Positions 26,447 through 35,819 of a DNA stretch of 64,000 nucleotides are shown here, piece by piece (position 1 is the stretch's first letter; each line of letters begins with the position of its first letter). The translations under genes were made by a program, and so were the position numbers. The notes below the pieces were generated by a model. The model had not been told where the DNA came from and ran no database searches. It saw only the letters and a list, made by a program, of their open reading frames with translations. The stretch is from NCBI GenBank assembly GCA_004321715.1, contig SGYN01000005.1:20066-84065 (forward strand). The letters run 5' to 3'. Origin of the DNA: a bacterium (GTDB taxonomy: Bacteria; Fidelibacterota; Marinisomatia; Marinisomatales; TCS55).

Positions 26447-27286
26447 ATGGCTATACTTAATATAAAAAACATAGATGTCTATGTAGTCTTTTCCATATTA
26501 ATTCTGTTTGGTCTGATTGAGGCTTTTGGAGGTCTATATGGAAAAAAATCAAAACGTTCTAAAAATGATTGGTATGTGGAGCTTTTTAGTACGTTCCATT
26601 TATTTGTATTCATTAAACCTATCATTTTCTTTTCTATGACGTATTTTTTAATAAATATTTTACCTCAGTACAGAAATATATTTAGTGATGCGACCTTTTG
26701 GATATCATCATTAATAGTAATTTTTGGAGACGACTTTTTACAGTATTGGTACCATCGTAAAGCACATCAATGGTCTTGGCTGTGGAAATTACATCGACCA
26801 CATCATTCCTCAAGAGAAATGGGTGTATTGGTTTCTTATCGTAATGCAATCATGTATTATGTGTTGATGCCAAATATATGGTGGCTTGCAATGGTAACTT
26901 ATTTTGGATTATATCAGGAAATGATTTTGGCAATTATATTAAAACAGATTATCGTAACTGGTGCACATAGTGAGGCAAGGTGGGATTCATTTTTGTATAA
27001 ATATCAATCTTTACATCCAATTGCTTGGGTGATCGAACGTGTGATTTCCACACCAGCAACGCATTTTGCGCACCATGGAAAGACTGCAGATGATGGAATT
27101 AGTAATCCTGATGGAAACTTTAGTAATATGTTTTTTCTTTGGGATGTAATATTTGGTACAGCAAGAATTACTAGAAAATATCCTACTGTATATGGTATAC
27201 CAGATGACCCGGATGATGATTGGAAATCTCATTTATACTATCCATTTATTAAATCAAACAAAGCTGATAGTGAAATTGCTGTATAA
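26447..27286 (+). CDS. Fatty acid hydroxylase superfamily (sterol desaturase-like) membrane enzyme
   Basis: Integral membrane di-iron oxygenase-type enzyme of 279 residues. Three to four hydrophobic segments precede and surround the His boxes: HRKAH, LHRPHHSS, then HPIAW and HFAHHG near the C-terminus. These form the eight-His di-iron site of the superfamily, which hydroxylates or desaturates fatty acyl chains, sphingoid bases or sterols. The substrate cannot be assigned. Its position two genes upstream of a ceramidase-like lipoprotein fits a sphingolipid or hydroxy-lipid theme, but this is inference. Confidence 0.88.
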   Translation: MAILNIKNIDVYVVFSILILFGLIEAFGGLYGKKSKRSKNDWYVELFSTFHLFVFIKPIIFFSMTYFLINILPQYRNIFSDATFWISSLIVIFGDDFLQYWYHRKAHQWSWLWKLHRPHHSSREMGVLVSYRNAIMYYVLMPNIWWLAMVTYFGLYQEMILAIILKQIIVTGAHSEARWDSFLYKYQSLHPIAWVIERVISTPATHFAHHGKTADDGISNPDGNFSNMFFLWDVIFGTARITRKYPTVYGIPDDPDDDWKSHLYYPFIKSNKADSEIAV

Positions 27287-27299
27287 ATAGAATAATGAT

Positions 27300-27557
27300 A
27301 TGGATCTAATTATAGATAATATAGAAGAAGCAATTGTTAATACTAAAAAACAATTCAAAAGTACCCTTCCTGATCTTAAAGAAATTTTTAAAGATGTAGA
27401 GCGTTATATATCTGAAGAAGTTTCCATAATTGAAACTTCAATTAAGGAAGGAAAGTCAGTAATTCCTGAGATCTTATATAAAGATCTAGATGCAGAAAAT
27501 ATTGATACAAAGACCATGGATCTTGGTAAAAAACAAATGGGATTTGTTCCCTGGTAA
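27300..27557 (+). pseudogene. N-terminal remnant of a DUF1479 (YbiU-like) gene
   Basis: The 85 codons align by eye with the first part of DUF1479 proteins such as E. coli YbiU: a helical region with QFKSTLPDLKEIFKDVERY, then SVIPEILYKDLDAENID and a GFVP end at the point where the family continues into its long oxygenase-like domain. Family members are about 420 residues, so roughly four fifths is missing and the frame ends in TAA at MGFVPW. No continuation is seen in the other frames; the following DNA already belongs to the ceramidase-like gene. A deletion that joined the two is the simplest explanation. A real short protein is less likely. Confidence 0.6.
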
Positions 27558-28884
27558 GATTGCCGTTATTATAAATAATTATATAATCAAATTATTTCTC
27601 CTTTTTTTTATTGTATCATTTTTTGGTTGTGATAAAAAAAGAGAACCTATCCATGCTGGAGTTGCCACAATGAATATTACTCCACCTCTAGAATTAAATC
27701 CAATACTTGGTGGCTATGGAGATCGAATGAGCCAACCAGCAACAGGTATCCACGATTATATTAATGCCAAAGCAATAGTATTTAGGGATTATGATAAAGT
27801 CTATGCTATTGTTACTGCTGATATGCAATCGTTTCCCCCTTATTTCAAATCGCACCTTGTACAGGAATTGCAAGAATATGGTTGGAAGGATAGTAATATA
27901 TTGTTATTACCAAGCCACTCACATTCTAGCATAGAAATGATGTCTTTACATAGTAAGAACAACCTCAATATTCCTCAGATTGGTATTTATAATAATGATG
28001 TTCTTGTATTTACTACGGAGAAAATTAAAAGTGTAATTTTGGAAGCACAAAAAAACCTGCAGCCAGTTACCATTGGTACATACAGAAAACAGCTTAATGA
28101 TTGGAATAGAAATCGAAGAAAAGGAAATAGTCTTGTGGATAATGATCTTACAATTACAAGAATCGATCGAATGGATCAATCGCCATTAGCAATTTTAGTT
28201 AATTGGACTGCGCATCCAACGTTTATGGGCCCTGAAGATATGGAGTTTTCAGGAGGATGGCCGGGTCATTTACAGCGTACGATTGAAGATCTATCTCCAT
28301 CCAACACAACGGTGTTTTATTATAATGGAGCAGAAGGAGATCAAAGTCCTACTCCTCGTTTAGATGATGCGAATAATTGGGATCAAGCGGAAACGTATGG
28401 TACTGATCTAGGTAATTTATCATGGGAATTGGCTCAAAATATTCAAACAAAACGTATACATACGTTTGATTATCATCATTTTGATATAGCATTACCTTCA
28501 CGTAGATGGCACCCAACATTTATGATGACAGGTGGTAAGGAATATGGAATAAATAGTGAGCAAGCTGATTATATAATCAATTTATTGTTCCCAGAAAGCA
28601 CATCAAGTAGTTTGATCAATATCGGAGATTTATTAATTGTTGGAGTTCCGGGAGAAATGACGGCGGAATTAGGAAAAGAAATTAAAAATAGAGTGCGAGA
28701 AATAACGGAAATAGAATTTGTGACTATTGGCGGCTTGGCCAATGAATGGATTAGTTATATATTATCCGAAGAAGAATATGAAAAGGGAGGATATGAAACC
28801 AGCGTTAGTTTTTACGGATCAACACTTGGGCCTTTGATGGTAAATAAGATAATTGAAAATTCAGAACTATTGATAAAGAATTAA
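27544..28884 (+). CDS. Neutral/alkaline ceramidase N-terminal family lipoprotein (copy 1)
   Basis: Extracytoplasmic lipoprotein of about 446 residues (lipobox region FIVSFFGCDKK) with the PF04734 fold. Family positions can be followed: the opening AGVATMNITPP, metal-site His region LLPSHSHSSIEM, VNWTAHPTF, the nucleophile motif NGAEGDQSP with its Ser, and VPGEMTAE and SYIL near the C-terminus. Neutral ceramidases hydrolyse the amide bond of N-acyl sphingosines; this protein is shorter than classical ones (about 650 residues) and lacks their C-terminal Ig-like domain, so the substrate may be another N-acyl lipid. The start is uncertain: no ATG or GTG lies near the signal, and the TTG used here overlaps the DUF1479 remnant. 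The upstream deletion may have removed the original start region. Confidence 0.78.
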   Translation: MFPGKIAVIINNYIIKLFLLFFIVSFFGCDKKREPIHAGVATMNITPPLELNPILGGYGDRMSQPATGIHDYINAKAIVFRDYDKVYAIVTADMQSFPPYFKSHLVQELQEYGWKDSNILLLPSHSHSSIEMMSLHSKNNLNIPQIGIYNNDVLVFTTEKIKSVILEAQKNLQPVTIGTYRKQLNDWNRNRRKGNSLVDNDLTITRIDRMDQSPLAILVNWTAHPTFMGPEDMEFSGGWPGHLQRTIEDLSPSNTTVFYYNGAEGDQSPTPRLDDANNWDQAETYGTDLGNLSWELAQNIQTKRIHTFDYHHFDIALPSRRWHPTFMMTGGKEYGINSEQADYIINLLFPESTSSSLINIGDLLIVGVPGEMTAELGKEIKNRVREITEIEFVTIGGLANEWISYILSEEEYEKGGYETSVSFYGSTLGPLMVNKIIENSELLIKN

Positions 28885-28927
28885 GAACATAATTATTTTT
28901 CCTATAAGATTGTAATTTCAATATCAT

Positions 28928-31900
28928 ATGTTTAATCAAATGAATTCAAAATATTCAAATATGATTCAATATGACTATTCTATTTATAGAATGGTCATAT
29001 TCTTACTATTCATTATTATCCTAATTCCTGAAGGGGTATTTGCTAAGAAAAAACCTTTTAAAGGTAAAGACAGATATAACCGTCAAATATCGGAAGGTAT
29101 TGAGAATAATGGAGATACGCTTTCTGTCACATATATAGCATTTCATCCGTTTCAAATTGATACGACAAAAATGGCTGTTAATAAGATTGCAGGCAGACTA
29201 ACAAAACAAGAGATAGATATTTTTAAGAATTTTTCTGAAGTATATAAGTTTGCTGATGAAGGACCTAAAGAAGAATTATATGTAGTTCAAGGTAGTCAGA
29301 TTGATAGCATATTTTATGATGGGCTTTTTGGATTTAAAAAAATTGTTATTCCATCAGATGCAAACAAAAAATTTAGTCATTATTATGAGAAAGGATTAAA
29401 AGAGGGAGAATGGATAGAGTGGTTTGTGGATGAATCACCAAGAGAGATTTACAATTATAAAAAAGATTTATTAGAAGGATCTTATGCTATTTATGACTCT
29501 GCAAGTACCCAGAAGATTATTGAAAAAATGTATAAAAAGGATTTATTACATGGTATATGGAAGGAATGGTATTTAGATAATACGTTAAAGCTTGAGTATA
29601 CATATAAGAATGATAATCTTCATGGAGTAAGTATTGATTATGATTCTACAGGAAAAAAAGATTCGGAAAAAATGTATAAAGATGGCTTAAAAGATGGTGA
29701 ATGGAATTTTTATAATGACGATATAGTCCTAGTGCGAGTTGAAGTATATAATGATGATTTGAAAGACGGACTTTGGTATACAAAAGATTTAAACACTAGA
29801 GATATCCATTACGAAGAATATAGGGAGGATAAATTTATAGTACGATACACAGAACATTATTATCCTAATTTTCAATTGATGGAAAAATATGCGTATAAGG
29901 ATAGTCTTCCACATGGGAAATGGATCGGTTATTTCAAAGATGGCGAGACCAAACATGTTAAAAGGTTTGAAGAAGGAAAGAAACAAGGTAAGTGGCAATA
30001 TTATACAGATTTAGGTGATATACATACATTAGAACTATATGAAAATGATAAACGAAATGGTGAGTGGTATAAAAAGGCCGAAGGGAATGATGTATATTAT
30101 CAGTTTTGGGATATGGACTCATTAATCTCAGAGTATGCAGACTTATATTATCCCAATGGACAATTGAAAGAAAAAATATCCTATAAAGAAGGTTTGAAAG
30201 AAGGAAAATTTACCGGTTACTATCAAAATGGATCAAAAAAGTATGTAAAACGATATGAGAATGATATTCCGGCTGGCAAATGGCAATATTATACCATGGC
30301 AGGAAAAACAAATGCAGAAGAAATTTATGTTGATGGAAAACGAGATGATGAGTGGTATCGACTAGAGCAAAATGGAGATGTATATTACCAGTTCTGGGAC
30401 ATGGACTCGTTAATTTCTGAATATGCAGATTTACATTATCCCAATGGACAATTGATAGAAAAGATTTCCTATAAAGAAGGCTTAAAGGATGGAAAATTCA
30501 CTGGGTATTATGAAAGCGGAGAAACGAAGTATAAGAAAAAATATACAGAAGATAAGCCAGATGGTAAATGGCAGTTTTATACTGCTGGAGGAGATAAGAA
30601 TGAAGTGCAGATTTATGCAGAGGGTAAAAAGATAGAAGAATGGTTTCGTATAGATGATAAGGGAGATACATATTATCAATATTGGGATCAAGATTCTCTT
30701 ATTTCTGAATATGCAGATTTACATTATTCTAATGGACAATTGATTGAGAAAATATCCTACAAAGAAGGTTTAAAGGATGGAAAATTCACTGGTTATTATC
30801 CTTCAGGAAAAGTGGAATATGTAAAACGATATGAAGAAGATAAGCCTATGGGCGAGTGGAAATTTGTTAAAGAAGATGGCACAACAAAAAAGATAGAACG
30901 TTATGAAATGGGACAAAAGAATGAAGAATGGATAACCTATGAAGAAAATGGAGACACATATTATCAGTATTGGGATCAAGATTCTCTTATTTCTGAATAT
31001 GCAGATTTGCATTACCCCAATGGACAATTGATAGAAAAGATTTCCTACAAAGAAGGACGAAAAAATGGAAAATTCACTGGTTATTTTGAAAGCGGTCAAA
31101 CGAAATATATACGAACATATAAAGATGATAAATTAGAAGGGAAATATGCTGATTATACAGAATCAGGGCAAATATTATTGAAGCAATCATATGTAAATGA
31201 TTTACTTGATGGAGCTTCAAAGGAATGGTATTTAAATGGAGAAGTAAAAGTAAAAACGTCTTATACTGCAGGAAAGTTGAATGGTGGTTTTATGTCCTAC
31301 GATAGTCTAGGTAGAAAAGAAACCAAGGGGGAATATGATATGGGACTAAAAACTGGCGATTGGTTGACGTGGTATCCTAGCGGAAAAAAGAAAGAACGAT
31401 TAAGTTATTTCAGTGGCAAAGCAAATGGTATGTATTCACTCTGGGATGAAGAAGGTAGAATTATTAAAGAAGGGGAATACTCAAATGATCTCAAACATGG
31501 TGTCTGGATCACATTTGATCCAGATCTAAAAAGACAAGAATCCTATGAGTACTATGATATGGGAGTGGCAAAATTAAAATACTTTTTTAAATACTATGAT
31601 AATGGCAATCTCATGGAAGAGCCGTCTTTTACAGAATTTTTCCGTGATGGGGAATGGAGGCAATTATTTGATAATGAGCGCTTGCAATACCTCACTACAT
31701 TCAAAATGGGGAAAAAATATGGTTTGTATGAAGAATGGACGATTACAAAAGAATTGGTTCAAAGAGGTTACTATGAAAATGATTTAATGTCTGCTTTATG
31801 GACTTATGCAAAAAATGATTCAGTAATAAAATATGAAGTGTATGATGCAGATTCTATAATTGATGGTTTTATTTATGAATATTATGATAATGATCAGAGT

Positions 31901-32632
31901 AAAGCTGATGCTGTATTTTTAGAAAATGGGAAGCGTGATCAAAAATGGTATACATACTTTGAAGAGGGTAAGGATTCTACAATTTCAGTGTATGATGGAG
32001 GGAAGAAGACAGGAGCTTGGTATGTACATTATGATTCAACCTTTGAAGTTTCCACTGAAACTAATTATGAGAGCAATTTAATGCATGGTGATTACAAGGA
32101 ATGGTATATTGATGAGAATCCAATGGTTGAAGGCTACTATGAATATGGAAAAAAACATTTACTATGGGCATTTTGGGATGAAAGGGGATATCAAAGATTT
32201 GAAGAGTGGCGTATGGGAGTATTATATGATACATTTGAATATGAATACTATGAAAATGGACAACTAAAAGAAGAGCCCAGTTATAAAAATAGGAAAAAAC
32301 ATGGACAATGGTTTCGCTATTTTCCTGATGGTGAAATTAGTGGAGTGCGTGAATTTGCAAATGGAAAACGCGCAGGAGAGTGGATAGATTATTATCGGAA
32401 GGATGAGATTGCTTTTCAAGGTATCTACAAGGATGATAAAAAAGATGGTCCTTGGATTTGGTATTATATGAACAGAGGAGAGCCAGGTGAAGAAGGCAAT
32501 ATAATGAGTGAAGTTAATTTTAATAATGGTGATTTAACTTCAGAAAAGTGCTATAAACGTGAAGATAGCGAGGAAATTGATTGTAAGGAGATATTTGGCG
32601 AAAATGATTATCGTTTTGCTGAAAAAAAATAA
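28928..32632 (+). CDS. Giant MORN-repeat (YwqK-type) protein with 288-bp internal tandem repeats
   Basis: Protein of 1234 residues, exported by an N-terminal hydrophobic segment (VIFLLFIIILIPEGVFA). If the ATG at 28991 is used the signal peptide is cleaner; no Shine-Dalgarno decides. The whole mature chain is dozens of MORN-variant repeats with GKWxxYxxxG and YYPNGQLxEKISYKEG patterns. The middle contains near-identical 96-residue blocks, repeated exactly every 288 bases. No enzyme domain, T9SS tail or membrane anchor is seen at the C-terminus. MORN repeats make long beta-ladders that bind lipids or proteins, so an envelope scaffold is plausible. The next gene begins two bases after the stop. 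Confidence 0.85.
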   Translation: MFNQMNSKYSNMIQYDYSIYRMVIFLLFIIILIPEGVFAKKKPFKGKDRYNRQISEGIENNGDTLSVTYIAFHPFQIDTTKMAVNKIAGRLTKQEIDIFKNFSEVYKFADEGPKEELYVVQGSQIDSIFYDGLFGFKKIVIPSDANKKFSHYYEKGLKEGEWIEWFVDESPREIYNYKKDLLEGSYAIYDSASTQKIIEKMYKKDLLHGIWKEWYLDNTLKLEYTYKNDNLHGVSIDYDSTGKKDSEKMYKDGLKDGEWNFYNDDIVLVRVEVYNDDLKDGLWYTKDLNTRDIHYEEYREDKFIVRYTEHYYPNFQLMEKYAYKDSLPHGKWIGYFKDGETKHVKRFEEGKKQGKWQYYTDLGDIHTLELYENDKRNGEWYKKAEGNDVYYQFWDMDSLISEYADLYYPNGQLKEKISYKEGLKEGKFTGYYQNGSKKYVKRYENDIPAGKWQYYTMAGKTNAEEIYVDGKRDDEWYRLEQNGDVYYQFWDMDSLISEYADLHYPNGQLIEKISYKEGLKDGKFTGYYESGETKYKKKYTEDKPDGKWQFYTAGGDKNEVQIYAEGKKIEEWFRIDDKGDTYYQYWDQDSLISEYADLHYSNGQLIEKISYKEGLKDGKFTGYYPSGKVEYVKRYEEDKPMGEWKFVKEDGTTKKIERYEMGQKNEEWITYEENGDTYYQYWDQDSLISEYADLHYPNGQLIEKISYKEGRKNGKFTGYFESGQTKYIRTYKDDKLEGKYADYTESGQILLKQSYVNDLLDGASKEWYLNGEVKVKTSYTAGKLNGGFMSYDSLGRKETKGEYDMGLKTGDWLTWYPSGKKKERLSYFSGKANGMYSLWDEEGRIIKEGEYSNDLKHGVWITFDPDLKRQESYEYYDMGVAKLKYFFKYYDNGNLMEEPSFTEFFRDGEWRQLFDNERLQYLTTFKMGKKYGLYEEWTITKELVQRGYYENDLMSALWTYAKNDSVIKYEVYDADSIIDGFIYEYYDNDQSKADAVFLENGKRDQKWYTYFEEGKDSTISVYDGGKKTGAWYVHYDSTFEVSTETNYESNLMHGDYKEWYIDENPMVEGYYEYGKKHLLWAFWDERGYQRFEEWRMGVLYDTFEYEYYENGQLKEEPSYKNRKKHGQWFRYFPDGEISGVREFANGKRAGEWIDYYRKDEIAFQGIYKDDKKDGPWIWYYMNRGEPGEEGNIMSEVNFNNGDLTSEKCYKREDSEEIDCKEIFGENDYRFAEKK
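30125..31175 (+). repeat. In-frame 288-bp tandem repeats in the MORN gene
   Basis: Four copies start at ISEYADL-encoding positions 30125, 30413, 30701 and 30989, with exact 288-base spacing; the last is partial, and a degenerate copy precedes the first. Each encodes a 96-residue set of MORN units. The high DNA similarity implies recent duplication or gene conversion. Confidence 0.92.
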
Positions 32633-32634
32633 TT

Positions 32635-33549
32635 ATGGATCGTAGAAAATTTATTTCGACATCTCTTCTTGCTCCATTTGCTGGTTCTTTTTTACAAACT
32701 TGTGGGAAAATTAATATGAATTCTAATTATAAATTTGCAATAGCAACTTATTCCTATTGGCATTTTCGTGAGCCAAAAGTAACGGTGCAGCAAGTTATTG
32801 ATCATGCTCATAATCTTGGAGTAGATGGTGTCGATGTTCTTCATGTACAAATGGATAATGAAAGTCCTGAATATATACGATCTTTGGTTGATAGAGCTCA
32901 AGAAAAGGATATAGAACTAATTTGTTTGTCGATACATCAAGATTTTGTTGATCCAGATAAAGAAAAACGAAATAAGAATATTGATCATACAAAGAAGTGT
33001 ATTGACATAGCTCACGATTTAGGGATTTCTTACATACGTCTTAATTCTGGACGATGGAATACAATTGATTCATTTGATGAACTAATGGCAAATAAAGGAG
33101 TTGAACCAATACTCCCTGGGGTTACGGAAGATGAGGGTTTTCAGTGGTGTATTGATTCTATAAATGAATGTTTACCTCATGCTCAACAAGCTGGTGTTGT
33201 ACTAGCACTAGAAAACCATTGGGGGCTAACTCGTACCCCAGAAGGTCTATTGCGGATTGTAAATTCTATAGATTCACCTTGGTTAGGGGTCTTAATGGAT
33301 ACAGGAAATTTTCTTGAAGACCCATATGAAAAACTTGAAGAGATTGCACCTCAGACAGTATTTGTTCAAGCAAAAACATATTATGGTGGTGGTGAATGGT
33401 ATACCTTAGATCTTGATTATCCTCGAATAGCAGAAATATTAAAAAAAGTAAATTACAAGGGCTATATATCATTAGAGTTTGAAGGAAAGGAAGATGCCAA
33501 TACAGGCGTTCCTAAAAGCATAGAGTTATTAAAAAAATCATTTTCATAG
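32635..33549 (+). CDS. Sugar phosphate isomerase/epimerase-like TIM-barrel protein with Tat-type signal
   Basis: Protein of 304 residues of the xylose isomerase-like TIM-barrel family (AP endonuclease 2 superfamily). The N-terminus MDRRKFISTSLLAPFAGSFL has the twin-Arg pattern followed by a hydrophobic stretch, so export in folded form by the Tat pathway is likely. The barrel shows the family landmarks: ELICLSIHQDF, YIRLNSGRW, VLALENHWG and LMDTGNF, with acidic and His residues (ALENHW, MDTGN, SLEFEG) that bind a metal. Substrate unknown. It follows the MORN gene by two bases. Confidence 0.85.
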   Translation: MDRRKFISTSLLAPFAGSFLQTCGKINMNSNYKFAIATYSYWHFREPKVTVQQVIDHAHNLGVDGVDVLHVQMDNESPEYIRSLVDRAQEKDIELICLSIHQDFVDPDKEKRNKNIDHTKKCIDIAHDLGISYIRLNSGRWNTIDSFDELMANKGVEPILPGVTEDEGFQWCIDSINECLPHAQQAGVVLALENHWGLTRTPEGLLRIVNSIDSPWLGVLMDTGNFLEDPYEKLEEIAPQTVFVQAKTYYGGGEWYTLDLDYPRIAEILKKVNYKGYISLEFEGKEDANTGVPKSIELLKKSFS

Positions 33550-33557
33550 TATTATAA

Positions 33558-33758
33558 ATGCAAGGAAAAGTAAAAGAGTATAATAGAGACCGAGGTTTTG
33601 GATTTATAACCGGTGAAAACGGGGATGATTATTTTGTTCATATTTCTGGAATAGGGCCAAAACTGCAAAAATTTGGATTGCGTGAAGGCCAGCAAGTTGC
33701 CTTTGACATTGATTATGATCACAAGGGAGATAAGGCAATCAATATCCGGCCTATTTAG
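33558..33758 (+). CDS. Cold-shock domain protein
   Basis: Single OB-fold nucleic-acid-binding protein of 66 residues. RNP1 is seen as RGFGFITGE and RNP2 as DYFVHISGI; the end (GDKAINIRP) is typical of the CspA family, with one extra charged loop (IDYDHKGD). It should bind single-stranded RNA or DNA and act as an RNA chaperone. It begins eight bases after the preceding stop and ends three bases before the stop of the convergent M48 gene. Confidence 0.92.
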   Translation: MQGKVKEYNRDRGFGFITGENGDDYFVHISGIGPKLQKFGLREGQQVAFDIDYDHKGDKAINIRPI

Positions 33759-33761
33759 TTA

Positions 33762-34889
33762 TTAAATCTTATAGTTTTCTGCAAAAGAAAGACGTTCTCC
33801 AATTGGTGGATGCGAATAGTATAGTAATTTTACCCACCATTCTGGATAAGCATTTGAAAGGTTCCTGTTAGCTAAACCAGCCATTGCTTTTTGAAATGAA
33901 TCCTTGTCAGGATATAATTCTAATGAAGTTCTATCGGCTTGTCTTTCAAAGTAACGCGATATCAAATTATTTAATGGTCCGAAAAGCAGACTGGATAATA
34001 GACTCATAATTAGACTAAACATTGGAAATAGAGAAAGGTTATTTGTATTTGAAGTAAGAAACTCTGGGTATAATACCTTCATTATAATATTTAATAGATA
34101 AAAAATTATTAGCTGTTGAACAGTTCCTATTAGAATATTTTTTGGTAAATGTGAGTAACGATAATGACCGACTTCATGAGCAATAACAGATTTAATTTCT
34201 GATAAACTCATATGTTCTAATAAGTTATCAGCAATAACAACTCTTCTAGTTTTACCCATTCCGGCAAGAAAAGCATTCTCTTTTTTTGTTTGTCTACTCA
34301 TATCTTGACGAAAAAAACCACTAGGTTTCAAACCTGCTTTATGAAGTATCTCGGATAACTGTCCTGTTAGCGTTTCATCTTCTATTATATCATATTTATT
34401 AAATATTGGAAGGATTACTACGGGGAATAATGTTACAAATACAATAGATACAAGTGTAGTAACTGTTGCTGCGACTAGCCACCACGTTTCAGGAAATTTC
34501 CATAATACCCAAAAGAAAATTCCCAGTAAGATAGGTAATAATATTAAACTAACTGCAAATGATTTTAATTGATCAATAATCCATGTTCTATTTGTGTAAT
34601 TTGAAAAACCCCATTTATGTTCATGTATATAGCTTGAATAATATCCTAGTGGTACACCAATAACAGTTGATAGTATTTGAAATACTGTAACATAAATGAG
34701 AAATACATATGTAAATGAAAGATTAATATTCGCTAAATATTCACTTAGCCCACTAAAATAAAATAATAAAATAAAAACGAGTGATAATAATGAACTAGCA
34801 ATACCAATTTTCCTTTTTTCATTTTCATAGGTTTTTGCTTTTAGTTGTTTTTCTTCATCAAGAAAAGGGTGTATTTCTACATGTTTCAT
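33762..34889 (-). CDS. M48-family (Ste24-like) membrane metalloprotease
   Basis: Membrane zinc protease of 375 residues with several N-terminal and central membrane segments. The zinc site is seen as VIAHEVGHYRY (HExxH) with a downstream acidic ligand in ERQADRTSLEL, and the pre-motif region KENAFLAGMGKTRRVV is that of Ste24/CAAX protease 1 relatives. In bacteria such proteins work in membrane-protein quality control; a CAAX substrate is not implied. It is the last gene of a minus-strand run with an esterase, two small proteins and an MBL hydrolase. Confidence 0.9.
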   Translation of the reverse strand: MKHVEIHPFLDEEKQLKAKTYENEKRKIGIASSLLSLVFILLFYFSGLSEYLANINLSFTYVFLIYVTVFQILSTVIGVPLGYYSSYIHEHKWGFSNYTNRTWIIDQLKSFAVSLILLPILLGIFFWVLWKFPETWWLVAATVTTLVSIVFVTLFPVVILPIFNKYDIIEDETLTGQLSEILHKAGLKPSGFFRQDMSRQTKKENAFLAGMGKTRRVVIADNLLEHMSLSEIKSVIAHEVGHYRYSHLPKNILIGTVQQLIIFYLLNIIMKVLYPEFLTSNTNNLSLFPMFSLIMSLLSSLLFGPLNNLISRYFERQADRTSLELYPDKDSFQKAMAGLANRNLSNAYPEWWVKLLYYSHPPIGERLSFAENYKI

Positions 34890-34898
34890 TTAAATCCT

Positions 34899-35543
34899 TT
34901 ATAATGCTAATTCTATATTAGAGATACTTCCAGTTTTGACAAATCTTTTAACAAGCTTGGAGCTAGAGATACTAATTATATGACCGCTTTCAACAATCTT
35001 TATATGAGATGTAAACCCATTACTGTTTAATAAAGTAGAAAGATTAATACTATTATGATAATCTACAACAGAATCTTTTTTCCCATGAATCATTAATATT
35101 GGGGTTTGTTTGCTTTCTAGTGAAGAAGTATTTAATAACTCGTCAGTGTCTCGTATATATCCAGCTATAGGAATTATTCCTTTAAGTGAAAAACCTAAAC
35201 TTAATCCATATCGTAATGAAAGACTTGCTCCCATGGAGAACCCAAGTAAAATTATTTTATTTGGAGAGAAACCATCATCAATAATTTTTTTAAATAGAGT
35301 ATCCATTAAATTGAATGTTTTTTTTGTTTTCCAACCATTCTCAGGTGACCCACTAAACCAAGTAAACCCTTTACCGCTACTTGCATCGTATGGAGCCCTT
35401 GGGATATACCATTTTGCATTAGAGATTTTCATTGATTTAGCAACTGGTACCATAGAATGTTCTGTACCTGTCCATCCATGTAATCCAATGATCGCCGTAC
35501 TGATTTTATCTGATTCTTGATAATAATTAAGAATCATCGCCAA
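34899..35543 (-). CDS. Alpha/beta hydrolase of the phospholipase/carboxylesterase type
   Basis: Cytoplasmic serine hydrolase of 214 residues. The nucleophile elbow is LGFSMGASLSLRYG, the acid probably Asp in HGKKDSVVDYH and the base His in ESGHIIS. The opening ISTAIIGLHGWTGTEHSM carries the oxyanion-hole region. Family members hydrolyse lysophospholipids or short-chain esters; substrate not determined. It ends nine bases before the M48 protease start and begins just after a small Cys-rich lipoprotein gene. Confidence 0.85.
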   Translation of the reverse strand: MAMILNYYQESDKISTAIIGLHGWTGTEHSMVPVAKSMKISNAKWYIPRAPYDASSGKGFTWFSGSPENGWKTKKTFNLMDTLFKKIIDDGFSPNKIILLGFSMGASLSLRYGLSLGFSLKGIIPIAGYIRDTDELLNTSSLESKQTPILMIHGKKDSVVDYHNSINLSTLLNSNGFTSHIKIVESGHIISISSSKLVKRFVKTGSISNIELAL

Positions 35544-35819
35544 TTAATCACAGCAACAGTCTTCAACAACTTCAATTGTTTCTAGGTCAAAATCGCCTTC
35601 AGCTAAACCACTTAATTGATAACGGATACAAATACCAATATTTACTCCATCAATACTTCCAATATCTGCTAAATCTTCCTGTGTCACCTTTTTGAATAAG
35701 TAACCATCGAGGAGATCACCGCCACAGTCGGAGCAATCTGGATTATCCTGGCAAGTGATTAAAACAAGGAATAACATAGAGATAATTCCAGTAAATATGT
35801 TTTTATATATACCCATCAT
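35544..35819 (-). CDS. Small cysteine-rich lipoprotein-like protein
   Basis: Unrecognised protein of 91 residues. The N-terminal hydrophobic segment ends LFLVLITCQDN, lipoprotein-like. The mature part holds DCSDCGG and finishes with three adjacent Cys (VEDCCCD). The Cys pattern suggests metal binding, disulfides or thiol chemistry; there is no direct evidence. Its stop abuts the start of the esterase gene, and its start overlaps the stop of the preceding small protein gene by one base, so it is part of the operon. Confidence 0.65.
   Translation of the reverse strand: MMGIYKNIFTGIISMLFLVLITCQDNPDCSDCGGDLLDGYLFKKVTQEDLADIGSIDGVNIGICIRYQLSGLAEGDFDLETIEVVEDCCCD

Noticed and set aside
30125..31175. 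Regular 288-base repeats as a possible CRISPR or integrative repeat array
   Set aside because: They are in-frame coding repeats of 96 residues without spacers.
35110..35520. 136-codon plus-strand frame opposite the esterase gene
   Set aside because: It is antisense to a protein with a complete catalytic triad and shows no family feature of its own.
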